Shown one piece after another: positions 34,338 to 45,320 of a DNA stretch of 64,000 bases. The stretch comes from Nectonema munidae (lineage: Eukaryota; Nematomorpha; Nectonematoida; Nectonematidae). A program made the translations under genes and the position numbers. Positions within the stretch are counted from its first letter, which is position 1. Every line of letters begins with the position of its first letter. Below the pieces are notes generated by a model. That model saw only the letters and a list, made by a program, of their open reading frames with translations. It did no database searches and had not been told where the DNA came from. The DNA lies in the NCBI GenBank assembly GCA_030549495.1, contig JAUIRK010000909.1, positions 914,001 to 978,000 on the forward strand, written 5' to 3'.

Positions 34338-36536
34338 GCAAAACAACAGAACTTTTGATTTGAATCATTTTACATTTTATAATTAAATAAAAAATTTTCT
34401 TTTGTATTGATTTATTATACTTAACAATCATTCAAATTAATAAAAAAACTTTTTTATTAAAAAAAAAATTTAACTCTCCCGATGAATTGCCACCTAGTAA
34501 AAGTGTCAAGCGGTCCTTCGAGACTTTATAACCAACTTTAGAAGGTTCCTTTTATGCTAGAAATAAATTAAAATTTTCTTTGGTATTGGTTTATTATACT
34601 AAACAATCATTCAAATTAATAAAAACGAAAATGCTGTTAATTATAAAATAATTATGAATTTTTATTAGATACACTCTTGAAGATTTATATTTCTATATAT
34701 TTAAACCCATAACGCTTCGGTGTCCATTTAATTTGGAAAGGAACATTACTTCATTAAATATGATCAATCAAAAATTTTTGATAGATGATGAAACTAAAAA
34801 TATTCTTCAAATTTTAAATAGTTTTTTGATACAATATGGAAAATGCTTATTTCATTTCTCTACTCTTTTTGGCCATTACAGCGTAAAAATTGTGAAAGTG
34901 TCAATCGAATCTCGCAATAAAACATGTTATAGTCCTCGAATTTATATTTTCAATGCACTTCCTTTGAGTAGGTAGATAGTTTTAAGAAAGAAGTATATGT
35001 CAGAGTTTTCAAAATTGTCACAGATGTCAATATGTGAAGATTTAGTCACTATCAAGATAATTTTATATTTTGAATTCAATTTGATTCCTTTGGCATGAAA
35101 GAGAGAGTCTTTTAGGTGATGAAATAGAAACCTTTTTGTAATTGAATAATTAACATCACGAAAGATTTCGTGAGGAAAACAACTTTTGAACTGGGGTTGG
35201 TTCAATTACTGATAAAAAGCATAAGATCATCAAGAAAATTGTCAAATAGGGAAGCTTTGAAATTGGATAAAGTCTGTTATAGATGAATCTTTAAAAATAA
35301 AATGTTCATTGCTGAATTAATTATTATTTATTTTAATATATCACCCATCTAATGAAATTATTATTAAAAAATTTCATGAGGAATAAAAATTTATAAATTT
35401 AAATTTTCTGAGCTTTTGGCGAACATGATCTCAGGTCGTCTTGAGTATAAATTTCGTCCCATTCCTTTTGAGGATATGGATAGAAGCATTTTGAATTAAG
35501 AGAGAATTATTTTTTAGATTTGGGCATAAATATATATTTATAATTATATAAATATTAATGTAACGTCCAATTGCCCACACATATAAACATTTTAGCCACG
35601 TTGTTTATTACCTATGTCTAGATTGACAAAAATATGAGAATATGTTTCACGTGTCACATGTTAAAGGTAATTTCCTCACAGGTGAAATATTTTAGTGAAT
35701 TAATCATTAAAAGCTTCTTTATTACAAATTTAGACAAAAAATCGTGGAGGTAAAATATATTTCGATTGATACGTTTGATTAGTTTCCATAAATATTAAAT
35801 GATACCATCAGATTCGCAATCAATTATCTCCTGGGTTCAAGTGAGAAGTTTGATTAATATTTTAGGAAAAAAGGAGGGGTGGGGTGAAAAGATGCCTCCC
35901 CTCACTGACGACAAATTAGCACGCCACGAATATTTTTATTTGTTTCAATAATATTTGTCAAGTCACTAAAAGGAAATTAGACGTGGGAAAATGAATATTC
36001 ATCCTTGGCTTCCCATAAAAATCACCCACATCAAAATGATCTTTTAGTTGAGTTTATTTTTTTTAATAAATTTTCAACGAACTCCAACGAATAGCATAGG
36101 TGCCTGCCTACCAAAGTGTTTTAAAAGAATGACAAATATTAAGGGAAATGACATTAGGATTCAAAGTCTATTTATGTGAGCGTAGGTTATGAAATCGTTC
36201 TCAGCGTGTGTAATATGCATACTATTGTATTTCATGGTTCTTGCAAAGTAAGCATATTTGCTTAATTAGTTCAAATCTTTTCAAATAAATTAGAATGCGA
36301 AGAGATATTGTTGAATTGCAGGTAGGATGCGCTTTGAAAAGAAAGTTAAAATCTATGCCTTGCTTTTGATTAAAAATAGCAAAGACGAATTCATAAACCA
36401 TTATATACTTAAGAAATCAATGTCGCTTATATTCCAAGGAGATTCTTTTGAGAAGGAAAATGGCAAGGATTAGGGTCAAAGTTAGAATGATTTGAAAAGT
36501 TGAGGAGTATGCTTTAAAACTTTCTTTTCAATCAAG
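34338..36536. other. Intergenic; one short direct duplication
   Basis: About 70 bp is duplicated at 34370-34445 and 34556-34626 (shared TTATTATACT, then AACAATCATTCAAATTAATA). The C/G-rich bit near 35870-35935, ending AGCACGCCAC, looks like the end of a small hAT-type MITE. The GPCR promoter should lie close to 36536; no clear motif seen. Confidence 0.45.
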
Positions 36537-37664
36537 ATGCTAGAATTAAAGGACTGTTTGACATATGAATTGCAAGAAGACAAGTTTTGCTCCAACCCTC
36601 ACGACTTCTACCAAAAGAGTGGAATAAGTTTCACTTTCTACCTATACATACTGCCTTGCATAATCGTGCTGGGCTTGAACATCTTGATTCCAAGCATGAT
36701 TTCCTTCAAAAGAATGAGCTCGCGTTTCTCTCAGTATTACATCCTCTACATCTCTTCCATATTTAGCCTGTTGATTGCCGTACAAAGCATAACAAGCAAC
36801 TGCTTGCACTATCTGGGACTTAAGCTGCATTCAGAGTTTGTGTTTACATTTTTCTGGAATTTGTACATGAGTAAGATCTCCTTAATTTTGCTAAACTTTT
36901 ACAGAAGTAACTTCATGTTCCTCAACTGCTACTACATCTATAGAATGTATAAGAGGATAAAATCAAAGGAGCCAATGACAACCAATGCCGCAACCAATGA
37001 AAAGGCGATAAAACACATGAAAAAAGTTATACTTGTTTTTGCATTTTTCATATTAATTGCGTATATTCCCATCATCAAATGGTACAGCATTTGTGCAGAG
37101 AGGTGTGACTTTCTTGGACCTTATCAAAATGAAAGTGTACAACGGATCTTCTACTTATTCAACTCTGAAAGATCAGTAGCGTATAGACTTTATGAAGTTT
37201 CTCGTGTTTGCGTTCTACAGTTCTTTCCCACTTTTGTTTCGTGTATTCTAACTATCAAAGTAATATATATTTATAAGAATTTTTTTGATAAAAAAATTTT
37301 CACCTTCAACGTGAAAGTGAGTGAACAGGGTAGCTCTGCTGTCAAAACATCAGTGCTTAACTCACCCACTGTTTCGCAGCGAAGTCAAGCAAAAAATAAG
37401 ACAATTATCTATTCCATGATCGTTTTGTGCTGTTTTTTCGTAGTTTGCGTGTTTCCTTCTGCCATCATAAGTATTCTCTTCACATTTTCTTATAAGATAT
37501 TGAGCAATACTGCTCCCACGCAAAGAAAAAGCATGCTCAACGGCTTTTCCAAAGTAAATGTCATTTTTGACAACCTCTTCGTCATGTGCTACTATTACAT
37601 CTTTTTTTTCATTGACAACGTCTACAGGACGGAAATGCTTAAGATCATTTTCTGCAAAAAGTGA
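36537..37664 (+). CDS. Rhodopsin-like G-protein-coupled receptor, single exon
   Basis: 375 residues, intact, no intron. Seven hydrophobic segments fit a 7TM receptor: about 33-55 (ending GLNILIPSMI, keeping the GxxN-like Asn of TM1), 66-86, 100-122, 162-183, 222-246, 288-317 and 338-360. A basic third loop holds a Ser/Thr-rich stretch (260-288). TM7 ends in an aromatic run, YYYIFFFIDNVYRTEML, in the position of NPxxY and helix 8, resembling the NF.IY...FR pattern of FMRFamide-type peptide receptors. The DRY position appears as YIYRMYKRI (133-141). Cysteines 89, 186 and 190 could form the loop disulfide. The ligand is unknown, and divergence suggests a lineage-specific receptor. GC is higher than the flanks. 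The ATG was chosen because it opens the frame and precedes a hydrophilic N-terminus. Confidence 0.78.
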   Translation: MLELKDCLTYELQEDKFCSNPHDFYQKSGISFTFYLYILPCIIVLGLNILIPSMISFKRMSSRFSQYYILYISSIFSLLIAVQSITSNCLHYLGLKLHSEFVFTFFWNLYMSKISLILLNFYRSNFMFLNCYYIYRMYKRIKSKEPMTTNAATNEKAIKHMKKVILVFAFFILIAYIPIIKWYSICAERCDFLGPYQNESVQRIFYLFNSERSVAYRLYEVSRVCVLQFFPTFVSCILTIKVIYIYKNFFDKKIFTFNVKVSEQGSSAVKTSVLNSPTVSQRSQAKNKTIIYSMIVLCCFFVVCVFPSAIISILFTFSYKILSNTAPTQRKSMLNGFSKVNVIFDNLFVMCYYYIFFFIDNVYRTEMLKIIFCKK

Positions 37665-37809
37665 CGTCAAGCTTTCTTGCACCAATCATTTTCCAAGTCT
37701 ATGAACTTTAAATTGTATAAACTTTACAAATTCAATATTTATTCTTGTACTTCATTTCATGCCTTGCTTTATGCCTTAATTTTGTTTCCTTTATTGTATT
37801 CAGTTTGAA

Positions 37810-37815
37810 AATAAA
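37810..37815 (+). promoter_or_regulatory. Poly(A) signal of the GPCR gene
   Basis: AATAAA about 145 bases after the GPCR stop codon, supporting a single-exon transcript on the plus strand. Confidence 0.55.
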
Positions 37816-37891
37816 GCAGTCCTGTTTTTGTTTTAATTTATATTTTATGACGCTAATTTCATTGGATTAAGCAACCACCAAAATCCTTAAC

Positions 37892-38158
37892 TTAAGGTGA
37901 AAGAAATACCGTAAACAATAGCGTTAGATCCCCCATTCCTACCAGAATTGTTTGACTAAAACGAAGGTGCGTGTTATCTACGCAAACACAATTTAACCGA
38001 AGAAACAAGTTGAAATAGAAAAGTGTGGGGACAAAAATAAAACCCATACAATATACCACCAGCATATAGGTTAATCCCTTGATAAGTATTTCTTGATTTT
38101 TAGTTAATTTTTGAAGCTCAATGCCTCTAACGTTGCTATGCAGATCAGTGCTATTCAA
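37892..38158 (-). CDS. Possible fragment of a second membrane receptor
   Basis: An 88-codon minus-strand frame just downstream of the GPCR. It holds two hydrophobic helices, GLTYMLVVYCMGFIFVPTLF and TILVGMGDLTLLFTVFL, joined by a short loop, after a basic stretch (QKLTKNQEILIK). The spacing is like TM6-loop-TM7 of a 7TM receptor. I see no other exons or a matching first half, so it may be a relic exon, a small membrane protein or chance. Confidence 0.3.
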   Translation of the reverse strand: MNSTDLHSNVRGIELQKLTKNQEILIKGLTYMLVVYCMGFIFVPTLFYFNLFLRLNCVCVDNTHLRFSQTILVGMGDLTLLFTVFLSP

Positions 38159-38664
38159 TCTGGGAAAGGAGGAGATTTCTTTTGAAAATGAGCTTATTTT
38201 ATATTGACCAAATAATAATATATATAAAAATGGAGATAATTAAAAATTCTATCCTTATTAATTAAAGTTATAAATTTGTATTAACTATTTCATCAACGTC
38301 CTCATCAAATGTTTCTTGCATACATTTTTTTACAAACTAATCTTGTAGTGAAAACTTAATTTTGATTTTTATGTTCTTTAGAGGGGCATTGTTTTATTTT
38401 AGGGTGGAGATTATTTTCATTGTTTTCGTTTGATCGAACGTTGAGAAAAAAACGAAGTATTAATCCTGTCTTCAACTGTTTCAATTTTTCATATCAAACA
38501 TAGACCCAAATTTCTGATAAATTTTGTGTGCATATCCTTTTCAAAATACTCTTTATTTTCTTGAAAGCGTATTAATTTTTTTTCCAGATAACCGAACAAT
38601 TATGAACCAAAATATCAAAAATATTTGTGATAAATCTTTTTACCCACCTACCAGCATGAATAAG

Positions 38665-40895
38665 CAGAGCACGAAAAAGTCAATTTCTATAAAATTAATC
38701 TCTAACTTTTGAAAAAGTCGAAACAAAGATTTAATAAAAATATAAAGTCAATTTTTCAAATTTAGGTCAATAAAGTCAATTTCCAATAGTTTTTATTGAA
38801 AAATATTCAAAATACCCCTGACACTGATTGGAGCTTTGATACCTTAAATTCAAAATTTTATAAAAAAGAAAAAGTTTAAATGAATGGGCTAATAAAATAT
38901 GTAAGAGTAGAACTTCACTCACAATACACATAATTATGAATATGTTGATAAAGATTTTATATTAATACTGAATGAGCATGAGAGTATACAGATTTGTAGA
39001 AGATGTTATAAAACTAAGTTAAAACAAGATGGAAAAAGTGATAAATTTCATGAATACTTTCAAAAAATGATAAGTTTTGGAACAATCATTTTTGCCAAAG
39101 TCATGTAAAACCTTTGGACAAATCGTCACGTTATTGTGAGTGAGAAAAGTGGCAGAGAAAATGTAGTACAGGAGAAGATAAGCCAGCTAGAGAGAAAGTG
39201 GCACAATGCATGAAAACACACTCTAGAGATTTTCAGACTTTAGATACCCGGGAAGGTGACTACAGCTCATTTGTTTGACATATGTCTTATCTCATATGCC
39301 TGATGTGACTGAAAAAATGAGAAGCACAAAGGAAGGAACATTTGACACATTTCTGTATTGACACCTTTTGTAATTTCAATTTTAAAGTCGCACAGAATTT
39401 TTGTTTTTTAAAAATACTTATTTTTTCCCTTGCCTTTAAAAATTAGGCCAAAAACTGCAAAGTCTTCTTCATAAAAAGTTAAAGAAATCATATTTAAACT
39501 TCCGGAAGAGTTTACTTCAACTCCTAAAAATGAACTCTATTGCAAACTTTGTAATTGCATTGTTAAGCCCCACAAATATTTTTTTGTTGAAAGACTGAAA
39601 AACATTCAAGTAAAAAGAATTCAAAATTTGCGACTTCTTCTGTTCAACCGTTTATTATTGATACCTTTGTAAAGAAAGTAACAGAATCTTTTTTGTCAGC
39701 AAATATACCTTTGAATAAATTGAATTATCCTTTGGTTAAAGATTTGTTCAAATATATGAGGTACAACTGTCCAAATGCAAATTCTTGTCGATATTACATT
39801 ACAAGTCTTACAGAAAATATAAAAGAAAAGGTAAAAAGTAGTTTTTTATTTCTAATTATAGATGAGTCCTAGTTTGGAAATCAGTATTAGGAAAATGTTT
39901 TGGTTGGAGATCTAAGTTTACCAAAGAAAGTGTATTTAATTAATTCTGTTTGCTGTTCTACTTCAGTAAATAGTCAAAAAATTACTCAAATCTTTGATGA
40001 AAAATAAAGTACTTAGAAATAGAAAATTTTATGCTTCTCATTAGTGATGCATGAAACTAACTACATGAAAATAGCTGGAAAAACGTTAAAAATTTTGTAC
40101 CCCTGTTTGTTTCATATTTTTTGCTTAGCACATTTATTACATAACTGTTGCTTAAATGTGAGATCAAAATTTGAAAGTGTAGATAATTTTATAGTTGATA
40201 GTCAAGAACAAACAGAGACAAAAGATTTTCAACCAAATAGGCTTACCACCTAAATCCATTGTAACTAGATGGGCATCCTGGTTAAAGTCAACGTTTTGGT
40301 ATGTCGAAAAGTTTGTTGAAGTGAAAAGAATTGTGTTAGACTTCTCTGATACTGTACTTATTATTGATAGAGCAAAAAAGCCCTTGTTGTTTCTTCTCTA
40401 CCGGAGGATTTCAAAGAAATTTTGAAGTACAAAGCTTTACCCGATTTGGTTAAAAAAATGCAAAGATGAAGGTTATTGTGTTCAGAATGGAGATGAATAT
40501 TTATCACAACTGAACATACCAAATGGTGTATACATTCAGAAAAGATTAGAAGATAACGACGTTGAAGAGGACAAAGTCTGATGTTAGCTGAGCTTCCTAT
40601 ACTGTTTACTTGAAAATGGACAAGCCACATCAATGAAAGTAGAAAGAAGTTTTTCTATGCTCAACAACATATTAAGTAAAAATCGCAACTTTAATGACGA
40701 GAATGTTTGTAAATACCTATACTTATGAATTATAATTATGATATTTTACATGATATCAGTTGATCTTCGTAAAATAAAGATTTTATTTTGTTAGATAAAT
40801 GTTTTATAAAGTCTTTTTTTGTTTTTGAAGTTAATAAAGTCGATATCATAAGGCCAATTTTTCAACTTTTTTAGGTCAATATTTTTCGCGCTCTG
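38665..40895 (+). mobile_element. hAT element A, degenerate, with both ends
   Basis: The left end CAGAGCACGAAAAAGTCAAT and the right end (reverse complement CAGAGCGCGAAAAATATTGA) form inverted repeats, with subterminal GTCAATAAAGTCAA words. The transposase is on the plus strand, in order: VQPFIIDTFVKKVTESFLS (about 39640), NKLNYPLVKDLFKYM, LFHIFCLAHLLHNCCLNVRS (about 40110), PPKSIVTRWASWLKSTF (about 40245) and the dimerisation motif VERSFSMLNNILSKNRNF (about 40640). The catalytic Asp region near 39860 and the part before 39440 are eroded, and there are many breaks, so it is dead. Flanking 8-mers do not match, consistent with age. Confidence 0.82.
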
Positions 40896-42084
40896 ATAAT
40901 ACTGCGCTGTACTATACATATGTAAAAACTGGTCAAAACTATCCACATGTCCAATTGATGCATTATAATATTCTACTTAATTAGGAACTTCTCCAGTTTT
41001 TAGACGAATTTATTATATTGTTCATCTCCAAATTGAAGAGTGTCTGTATTAATTAGTAAAATAGGCTTTTTACCTTTTTAATCAAAAATTGAATCTTTTT
41101 ATTGTTGCTTAGAATTTTTTCCAAAATAACAAATTTTTTTTTGAAATGGTCTAGAATCGTTATTAAGCTGCAGGTATTCGTAAAATACAACGTTAAATCA
41201 CTACAATCACCCTTCCTTAAAATATGATTAATAGTGAAGGTCAAATCGAAGTCCAGGAAAAGGACCTTCGACTGCTTCAACCCTAAATGTTTGCAAACTT
41301 ATAAATCGAAACCCCATATCATCTGAAAGGGATAGCCGAGAGGAATCAAATTGCACAAGGGGTTCAGTAATTAGAGTTTTTTAACCAAATTTTCATTTGG
41401 TCCTATAAAAACTAGACAAAATCAAGAAGTCAGATCAATGGAGTTAGGAAGGGACATAGTTTACCTTTAATTCCTGAAAGTATCTGAGATAAAACCAAAT
41501 TAGACTTGGAAACTTTTTGAATCTTTTAATCACATCAATATATATATATATTACATTTCTGACCAAATTTCAAAAATGTTTGATAATAATTGATCAAAAA
41601 GTGATAATTTTGGAAAAATAGGTTTATTTTATATTCAAAATTTTTGTATTAATACTTGTCCAATTTTTTTGAAAGTTATACCATTTTAAAGGAAATCGTC
41701 TAAGCTATCGAGGGGTATTGGTTTGAGTAAAATAATTAAAACTTAGGCACTTTAACAGGGAAAAATATACACTGTTTTGCTATAAATGGGGGGACTCGTT
41801 TGTAAACAGAAATGATGTTGGAAAATAATATCGGCTTGACGGAAGAATAGTGTGGTTGGTCGAAGTTAATTTTGTTGTTTTGTTGGTAGTTTTTTGGTTT
41901 TTTTTTGTGTTTGTTTTTAACTTTAGATAGTCTTTTATGGTAAAAAAATCGTTAAAGAGGGGTAAGTACCTACAGAGTAAGTTAAAATTGGTACACAGCA
42001 ACAAAAAGGTTGGGAAACCCTGGTCTAAAACAATATGTAATGAAATAATAATTCAAATGGCTTATAAGGTAAGAGAGTTTATTT

Positions 42085-42196
42085 TAGATGAATTAAAAAA
42101 ACTAATATTTTAGTCTTTCAGTTGATTCTCAAGCTTTAGTCTTATTTTAGATGAATTAAAAAAACTAATATTTTAGTCTTTCAGTTGATTCTCTAT
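42085..42196. repeat. Tandem duplication of about 60 bp
   Basis: The segment TTTTAGATGAATTAAAAAAA...TTTCAGTTGATTCTC occurs twice in direct order, followed by a partial third copy (CTATTTTAGTCTTTCAGTTG). It lies just before the hAT at 42.3 kb and may be part of it or a local duplication. Confidence 0.8.
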
Positions 42197-42299
42197 TTTA
42201 GTCTTTCAGTTGATCTACACCAGATTTGTCTCACACAGATCAATTAACGATAATAGTTAGATATGTGTCAGTTGAAACATTTTTAACTTTTCTGAAATG

Positions 42300-43802
42300 A
42301 TATAATCAAAGTGGTGAAAGCCTGGCAGATATCGAAGTAAAATTTTTTACTGAAGAATGTTGATTTTCAAAAATGCAGAGAACAAACGTATGATAATGCA
42401 GCAAACATGTCAGGTAATAAACATAAAAACATAAAGGCATGCAGCAAAAAATCTAGAAATCAACAAGCACGCCGTATATATTCCTTGTGCTGGCCATTCT
42501 TTGAATCGTGTAGCTCGATCTGCTGTAGATTGCTGTTTAGATGTGGTGAGTTTTTTCAACATTTGTACAAGAATTATACGTTTTTTTTCATCGTCTACAA
42601 AGAGATGGAATGTTATGTAAAATTTTCTGAAAACAAAATCCAATGTTCCGAAAGTTCTCTCTGACACTAGATGGTCGCATTCAAAGTCGCTATCCGCCAT
42701 AGATGAACATTATTATTCACTCATTGAGACCCTCAATTATTTCTATGACAATGATAATGAGAATGGAGACACAAGAATTTGTGCTCGTTATCTTCTTGTA
42801 AAAATGGAAGAATTAGAGTTTGTTTTTATGCTATCTATGCTTATGGAATTATTTACTGAGAGAGTTTCATAAAGTGAGTAATACACTTCAAGATCTACAC
42901 ATCACCCTCTCCACATGCAAGAACTTACATTCATCACTTGCAGAGTTTGTGAAGAGTACACGTGGAGAATTTAACAAATTTGAAGAAGAAGCAAAGTCTA
43001 AACTGTCTGACGTTGATTATAAGCTGACACAAAAAAGAAAAAGGTTGAGAAAAAGAATGCCAAATGATGGAAATGCTTCCGATGCAGATGACGAACTGCT
43101 TCCAAGAGAAAAATTCAGAGTGAAATCTTTCATTCCAATTCTCGATGCTCTTTCAACAAATTTGACAAAAAGGGCTGAAATGTATAATTGTATTGCTAAC
43201 AAATTTTTCTTCTTTATCGCCTTCCAAAATTCAGATGAACAACTGTATAACGACGTAAAAAATATTGTTGAAGAATGCCCTAACGATGTTGATATGAATC
43301 TTTTGCGCGAGTTGAAGCATTTTCATATTTACGTCCAGAAAAATTATCCAAATAAAAAAAAATTCACTCATGAATCATTGTATCAAATAATATGGACAGA
43401 CAAAATTCGACAAGTTTTTCCAAATTTAGATGGGATTTTGCGAATCTTCTTATGCTTGATGATCACTAATTGTTCTGGAGAATGATCTTTTTCACAAATG
43501 AAAAGAATAAAAAGTGAGCTTCGAACAAATATGTCCCAAGATAGATTTTCAGTTTTAAGTTTATTGTGTAAAGTCATTTGTTACGCTTAATATCTTTCGA
43601 TGAACTAATTGTTGCATTTGCTGAAAGAAAAACACGTAAAAGAATATTTTGAATTATTCATTCTTTGGTGTTACTTTTTGATTTTATCAAGATTTGAATT
43701 TTATATAATAAATTTGAAATATTTTTTAAATTTTTTATTGGTGAAAAGGGGCCTCAAAATTTTTTTTAGCTTAGGGCCTCAGTGAGTTTTAATCCGGCCC
43801 TA
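42300..43802 (+). mobile_element. hAT element B (ZMYM1-like transposase), degenerate
   Basis: Plus strand. The longest frame (42820-43485, 221 codons) contains LQDLHITLSTCKNLHSSLAE, the Lys-rich TQKRKRLRKRM linker, and DALSTNLTKRAEMYNCIANK. It ends IFLCLMITNCSGE, running straight into SFSQMKRIKSELRTNMSQ after one stop. This is the dimerisation tail of ZMYM1-type hAT proteins. Upstream (42390-42480) is DNAANMSG, the family's catalytic-domain motif. The terminus TTTAATCCGGCCCTA (about 43790-43802) fits this group's right end. Several breaks separate the parts. The left end is not defined. A separate hAT-like end, GTTGGGAAACCCTGG (about 42010-42023), lies just upstream and may belong to another fragment. 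Confidence 0.75.
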
Positions 43803-45320
43803 CTTGTGACCAACGCGTTTTGAAATATTTGAAAGCTTTTTTGTAAGGTTTTAAAGCACTTGACAATTCCTCATATGTTTCTAATCGAAACGTTTGATCA
43901 TTGAACCAATGCGAAGCCCAAACATATGAAACAAAACGATAAATTGGTTGAAGTTGATTTCTCAATTCGGGCAATAAAAAGTACGCTAGAATAATTAGAA
44001 TGGCTTGTGTATTCCATCTCGCCTTACAAATATTTAGAATTTTTTGGAACTTAAAGAAAGGACGGATTTTGTTTTCGTTTAAAAATTTATAAAGAGTTCA
44101 CTAAATTGTACAAAACCTTCATATCGTCTCTCTAAAGGCGACTTGCTCTTCAATTACATACGTTCCATTTTTGTAGATCTTCGTAATATGACATCAGCTT
44201 CTAAAGAAAAAAAATACTTACGATTAGAACTAGGAAGCCGTTCATCGAGGAAAACTCACAAAACACGATCCAAGACGTGATGTTGGCAGCTGACAAATTG
44301 AGATTTAGTCACATTTATGGTTAAAAACATGTTTTGCAGTCACTCCATTTTTTGCCGGTGTTTACATTTTTTGTATCGCAAACTATCATCAAAATCACGC
44401 TCCACAAATTAAATTCATCTAAAACATTCACGATTCCTTCAGAAATAGACTCCGCTTTGCCATCATTTAATTGTATGCCACTCAATTTCACTTCGTTTGT
44501 TTCATTTTTGATAACAATGGCCTGAAATTCACTATCTTCAATGTTTTTCCAGTCGAAGTGTAAACTACATTCATACTTGTGTAAATTTTGGATTAAAAAA
44601 TTTCATTTTGTTAGCCTCTCTGAAACCTTGTTGTGTTGGTGACGGTATATTAATACCTTCTTGAGACAGTTGTTCACATATTTCCGATGCCTTTCTAGTG
44701 GATATATTGGCTTGGGACACGTCTTGTTGCTATTTGCACATTTACTTCTAGATTTTTGAGACGTGTTGAACTGGTGGCTGTCATCATCACTACTTTGTGA
44801 AGCAAAACATTCATCATTGTCATTGATTTTACTTGTGGTACCTAACGAATCAGATTCAATTTCGGGCTTGTTTTTACTTGATTTTGTTCTTTTAGAAGGA
44901 TGAATGGTTTGTTTACTCGCAACTTTTCTTAACCTACTCTCCCCATACTTTCAAGTTGAACAAAGTAAAGCTTTTTGTCCTCAGCATATTCAGACACAAC
45001 CCTTTAACTTTTGTTATATCAAAAATTTCGTCTAATGGAGTGAAGTTCTTTTTCTTGCACAATTATCATACAAAACAATTGTTTGCTCAATTTTTGAATT
45101 CACAGCTTGCTTTGATATAATCGAAAAATTCAAAACTTCTTCCCAAAGCAAACAAACATCATATGTTATGACTTTGATTCTTTCTTTTCTACTTTTAATT
45201 GTGTTACCAAGTGATTGATACCTACCAAATATTTGTTTTTTCATGAGCATTCTATTTTTAGTGGCCAAAGAAAATTCTTCAATATTTATCTTAGTTCTGC
45301 TTGGACATTTTTGAAAATGC
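43795..45320 (-). mobile_element. Second unclassified transposase-like family, degenerate
   Basis: Minus strand, in order. 45268-45032: GRYQSLGNTIKSRKERIKVI and NFSIISKQAVNSKIEQTIVL (helical N-terminal part). About 44930-44700: a Ser/Lys-rich linker with SKQTIHPSKRTKSSKNKPE. About 44560-44330: HFDWKNIEDSEFQAIVI and IVCDTKNVNTGKK (relatives read ADTTSVNTGKKNG, probably a catalytic-type Asp). 43974-43790: LLPELRNQLQPIYRFVSYVW, SHWFNDQTFRLETYEELSSA and YKKAFKYFKTRWSQVG. I know such proteins as frequent, unannotated, transposase-like sequences in invertebrates. The N-to-C order is preserved, but frames are broken and the middle part is lost. Its end abuts the hAT B terminus at about 43800. Confidence 0.5.
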
